From: Xylona heveae TC161
Lineage: Eukaryota > Ascomycota > Xylonomycetes > Xylonales > Xylonaceae
DNA length: 64,000 nucleotides
Reading direction: 5' to 3'
NCBI RefSeq assembly: GCF_001619985.1
Contig: NW_017264194.1
Coordinates: forward strand, 2,971,511-3,035,510
Shown here: positions 60,083 to 64,000 of the stretch, in pieces
Layout: the number at the start of each line of letters is the position of its first letter
Position numbering within the stretch: the first letter of the stretch is position 1
Program-made: the position numbers and the translations under genes
Notes under the pieces: generated by a model
What the model saw: the letters and a program-made list of their open reading frames with translations, nothing else
What the model was told of the DNA's origin: nothing
Databases searched by the model: none

Positions 60083-62451
60083 TTATTTATTCGCGGGGGA
60101 ATCGGTTCCCACAACGGGGTTGTGTCCTGACTCAAACTTGGAGTCGGTAGGAAGAGTCTGTTTTGACGGCTCTGGTTTTTCATTAGTCTATTGTTACAGA
60201 TGTATTGGTCGACAAATCTATTAAACTCACCTGGCTTTGCAATCAAGCTCGCCTCCGGCGACTCATGCCGTATCACTTTGCCTTTCTCCACCTCAGCGCG
60301 AGTCACGGTGAGTTTGTCCTTGGGCAGACCCATAGAACCAAGGAATGTGACAGAGTCTGTCCACTCCAAGGCTTTGCGTTTGCTGTCCCATTTCAATTCT
60401 TCGCCCATCATATCAATGATGCGAGGCAGAGCCTCTAGAGCTGCTTGTGCGTTCAAGAAGGCGAGACGGGTTCTCCGAGCAAGCACGTCAACGGCAGTCT
60501 GTGCGTACTCGTGCTTCATAGCATAGCGCACTTCTCCGTCAATAAAGGGATACTGCTCAGAAATGCGGATGCCACGCTCGGGGAACCGCTTGTCGGTAGG
60601 GGTAGAGAGAGCTGCAACCGTCCATGCTCGGTCACCATACGATTCCGCCAAGTGCTTGGCAACGTCGGTCTCAATTCCAAAATGTTGAATGAGGTTGATG
60701 TACAGGGTCTTCGAATAGCCGTGAGCACCAACCAAGCGAACCTGATGTGTCTGACAAGAACCGTCAAGCGCCGCGCCATCATCGATCATTTCAGTGCCGC
60801 TGATCTTGGGAGCATCAAGGACGGGGCCAGTCTTCAAGTCGAACGCCTTGATCGCCTCGTCGACAGTATCTTCGGCCATCTGACGGTAAGTAGTCCATTT
60901 TCCTCCAGCGCAAGTGAGGAGGCCCGAGGGAGACATGGTGACCAAGTGGTTTCGGACGAGGGACTCTGTATTCTTTGCTTCCGGATCGCGAACCAGGGGT
61001 CGAATGCCTGACCAAGCGGCAAGGACATCGCTGCGACGAACGGTAATATCAGGACCAAGATATCCGCGGATCTCGGAAAGAATCCAGCTGATTTCCTCTT
61101 CACCGGCAACAGGGTTAGGGGTGATTTTAGTCGGTGCGTCAGTCGTTCCAGCAATAGTGTTGCCCTGCCAAGGAAGGAAAAAGATAACACGACCATCAGA
61201 TGTGGAGGGGTCAATCAATCCCATGTGTGAAGGGCTGTAGTAACCAGGCAGAATAACATGAACTCCAGAGCTGGGCGAGACAATCTCTGGAACCTTTTGC
61301 TCGTCCAGCTTTCGAATAGAGTCAGTAAACGGTCCAGTCGCGTTGATGATACCCTTGGCTTTGATGGTGAACTCGTCCGTCTTTTTACCGTTCTTCTCGG
61401 AGACGAGATCCTTGACCTTTGCACCACAGAGCCGTCCATTTTCGTTCTTTTCGAGTCCAGTGACTTCCATATGATTAACAACATTGACGCCATACAAGGC
61501 GGCCGTCATGGCCAGGGAGACATTCATTCGAGAGTCGTTGTGGGCTCCGTCTAGACGAAAATTGAAATTAGCCAGGTATCTTCGTAAGCACCTGGAGTTT
61601 TTATCTTACCGTAGTATACAAGCGCTCCAAACAGACCGGTCTTCTTCAACATCGGAAATGCATCAAGAGCCTTACTTCGGGTCAGGAAGTAGGAGCTCTC
61701 AATGTTCTCCGAGCCTGCGAGGAAGTCATAACATTTTGTTCCCGCCCAAAAGTATGGGGCTTTCCACCATTTATCAATCGGAATCATAATCGGAAGCCAA
61801 TTCGAGAGATGGGGGGCCGTGTCGAGGAAATACTTCCGCTCGCGCAAAGCCTCTTTGACAAGTTTGTACCTAAAATAATGATTAGCCTTACCGCCGACAA
61901 AAGGAGCTTTGTGAGCAAAAGACTAACTGATTGTAATCCAATTCCCAAACAGCTTTCTCAAGGTATCGTACACCACCGTGGACAAGTTTTGTGCTTTTGC
62001 TACTCGTTCCACTGCTAAAGTCGTCTCGCTCCACCAAGGCGACTTTCAAACCTCGAGTGGCAGCATCAAGCGCAATACCTGAGCCCGTCGCGCCACCACC
62101 GATCACTAGCAGATCATATGGCTCTTCCGGGCTTTTGGCGGACTCCGGTAATCCCTTGGCTTTTCGCTCTTGGAACCAATCCATGACTCCATGCTTCTGA
62201 GTGGCGGGGTCAACCTCGCCACTGCTCGCCTTCAAAGCCGCTATTTGCTCATCTCTTGACTTTACAAGAGGAAAGCGTGGCGGAGAGAATGTGCCTCCCT
62301 CCCCGTATGTCGGAGGAGGTACAGCTGCAGGTTCTGAGCCCGGGATTTCTCTCGGACGATAGGAAATATAGAGAACGCTGCCACCTACAGCGACCGCTGT
62401 TGAGGTATAGAGCAATGGCCTCAAAAATCTGCGTCCTTGACGTGCCGCCAT
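60083..62451 (-). CDS. gut2: Mitochondrial FAD-dependent glycerol-3-phosphate dehydrogenase
   Basis: Four exons: 62451-61928, 61869-61610, 61550-60231 and 60171-60083, giving 730 residues. The N-terminus has a basic presequence ([10 protein letters not shown]) and a hydrophobic segment, residues 13-31, that fits an inner-membrane anchor. The FAD motif [22 protein letters not shown] is followed by [20 protein letters not shown]. The central [10 protein letters not shown] and [17 protein letters not shown] blocks are family hallmarks. The enzyme oxidises glycerol-3-phosphate to dihydroxyacetone phosphate and passes electrons to ubiquinone, serving glycerol use and the glycerol-phosphate shuttle. 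The last exon is the least certain: splicing 60230-60172 gives a hydrophilic tail ending in SPANK, while reading through would give a longer tail with no family resemblance. Other introns are 58-59 bp. Confidence 0.95.
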
Positions 62452-64000
62452 AATTTCCAGCTATTGCAATCTTTCAATGGCCTTTTGGAAACTCTGGCGG
62501 AGTGTAATGATTCAGTTCGATTCTGCGTGGTTTTTTAATGGCAAAGAATCATCGAAACGCCGAATGCTGATGAAGTCGCCGGCGCCCTTTCAACAGACGG
62601 AAAGCTCAATGAGAAAGACAGCAATGCCGTCAAAGTGAAGCAGAAAGATTGAAAAGAAGAGGGAGTGATGGAGTTGAAGACAGCCGTGGTCGGGCGGACG
62701 CACTGCGGCTTTGTAGTCAACGTCAAGGATCAGATTATTGAAGAGGCTCGCTAGCAGCTCTCCAGTTACGTCTTTGGTCTGCCATAATCCGGTAGGTAAT
62801 GGAGTAGTATTCTCCAGTGCGGAGGTCGATAGTGGGTCCATCCCGCAGTTGTTGAGCCAATAGTAGTCGAGCACCTGGTCCACCCCGTACTGTGACGCGG
62901 CGCAGAAACCAGCCTAAGGCAAAGGAAATGCCTGTTTCTGTCGGACGGATGGGGCCTGGGGCGAAATTATTAGACAACGCAAACAAGATGAGTCCCGTAT
63001 CCTCCTCCCAATTCCCATACCCATTGGCCGCGCAATGGAGCCCCCACAGTGACGAGACCATGACTTCGGTCGCTGCGGGCCGGTGGCTGCCTTGTTTCTC
63101 CGGTTTCTGTACTCCCCCAGACGCCCCAAGGCGCTCCAACCCCAGCGCATTTGCATATCTTGAACAACCGGAACCCGAATTCCCCGTATACTTTGACCAA
63201 CCAGCTAAGCGCGGGGGTTCTCGCGCCACGTCTTTCGGAACAATTATTGATGGTTCTTTGATGAACTAGGAAACTTATGCGTCTAAACCAGAGCATCGTG
63301 GCGCCCATTGAGCAAGGATTAACGGAGCATCTCCCCGAAAGTTTGTCCATTTAGGGATCCTTGCTTTTATTGACTCTCATATATTTCTTGCAGCCCCGCT
63401 CCGTATATATATCCTCGTGACCTTCGGCACCCTGGACTCATTATCTCTCATTTCCACACAGCCCAAGGATCGTAGAGGCATCACGGTCGCCTGCATATCG
63501 TTCGCTTTTCCACCACCTTGCCCATTGTCTGCTTGGCGTCGAAGATCACGTATCTTGCGTTTCCACAGACTTGTTGCCATTACCTGCCTACATGATATTG
63601 ATACGACGTGGAAAGAATTGATGAAGTCTTGTAAGCCCGTCGCTTTTTCAACAGTATCATAAAGTCTTCAACATGGCAATGAATTGCATTCTTTTATGCA
63701 CCCAAGTGGATTAAGTTTGTACTTCTCTGTCAGTTGATAGCTTTGTGAACTTGCAGTTGTCGCTGGTGAGAAAATTTTTGTTATCAAGTTCTGCGATGTT
63801 CATAGTTTCACGTTTCATGATTACCAATTTTGAAGAAGGAAATTCTATGTTGGTGCATGGCTTGCATAATTTAATGTCGGCATACATACCTACCTAGCTT
63901 GTGTATTCTCCACACTTTGCAATCTTCCGGGGTTAATTGACGTCAGGTGTAACACATACCTACTACGGTGTACGAATATGAACGTTGACGAAGGCATCCT
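62452..64000. other. Intergenic to the window end, gut2 promoter side
   Basis: 1.5 kb upstream of gut2. Overlapping frames on both strands at 62735-63269 (up to 164 codons) show no known domain and are not called. Nothing at the right edge supports a partial gene. Confidence 0.5.

Noticed and set aside
62735-63269. Overlapping frames of 164 and 125 codons on opposite strands
   Set aside because: The minus frame lacks an ATG at its start, neither shows a known motif, and both fit open GC-rich intergenic DNA.

Overview
The window is nuclear DNA of a filamentous ascomycete (Pezizomycotina), most likely a eurotiomycete of the Aspergillus/Penicillium kind. The signs are 17 protein-coding genes on both strands, short introns (mostly 50-100 bp, GT...AG), long T-rich 3' regions, a Pth11-type rhodopsin domain, a filamentous-fungal Mediator Med5, and gene structures typical of this class. 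The genus is inferred from general resemblance; I could not search a database. There are no rRNA genes, confident tRNAs, CRISPR arrays, viral fossils or recognisable transposons. All exon boundaries were deduced by hand from splice signals, frame continuity and family conservation.

Left part (2.7-16.7 kb): a FAD-dependent amine/amino-acid oxidoreductase, a HAD-type hydrolase and a divergently transcribed amino-acid permease sit together and may form a small amine-utilisation group. Next come a large intronless single-pass membrane protein with an extracellular kelch-like domain, an aminoglycoside-phosphotransferase-fold kinase, and a lipoate-protein ligase. The ligase shares a 333-bp divergent promoter with chorismate synthase.

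Middle part (17-29 kb): housekeeping metabolism. Chorismate synthase (aromatic amino acids) has Gcn4/CpcA-type sites. The ribonucleotide reductase large subunit has MluI cell-cycle boxes. NADP-glutamate dehydrogenase (ammonium assimilation) has GATA motifs upstream. An aldo/keto reductase with a 14-nt exon follows.

Right-middle part (29-54 kb): about 3 kb without a gene, a 239-aa conserved-looking protein of unknown function, Mediator subunit Med5, a 6.7-kb gene-free stretch, an SH3-RasGEF of the Cdc25 type, the meiotic mismatch-repair protein Mlh3, and a Ser/Gly/Thr-rich disordered protein.

Right end (55-62.5 kb): the most unusual gene of the window, a single reading frame that joins a Pth11-like seven-helix rhodopsin domain to a complete FucP-type MFS sugar transporter (predicted 882 aa, about 19 membrane helices). 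Then comes mitochondrial FAD glycerol-3-phosphate dehydrogenase. The last 1.5 kb holds no gene I can support.
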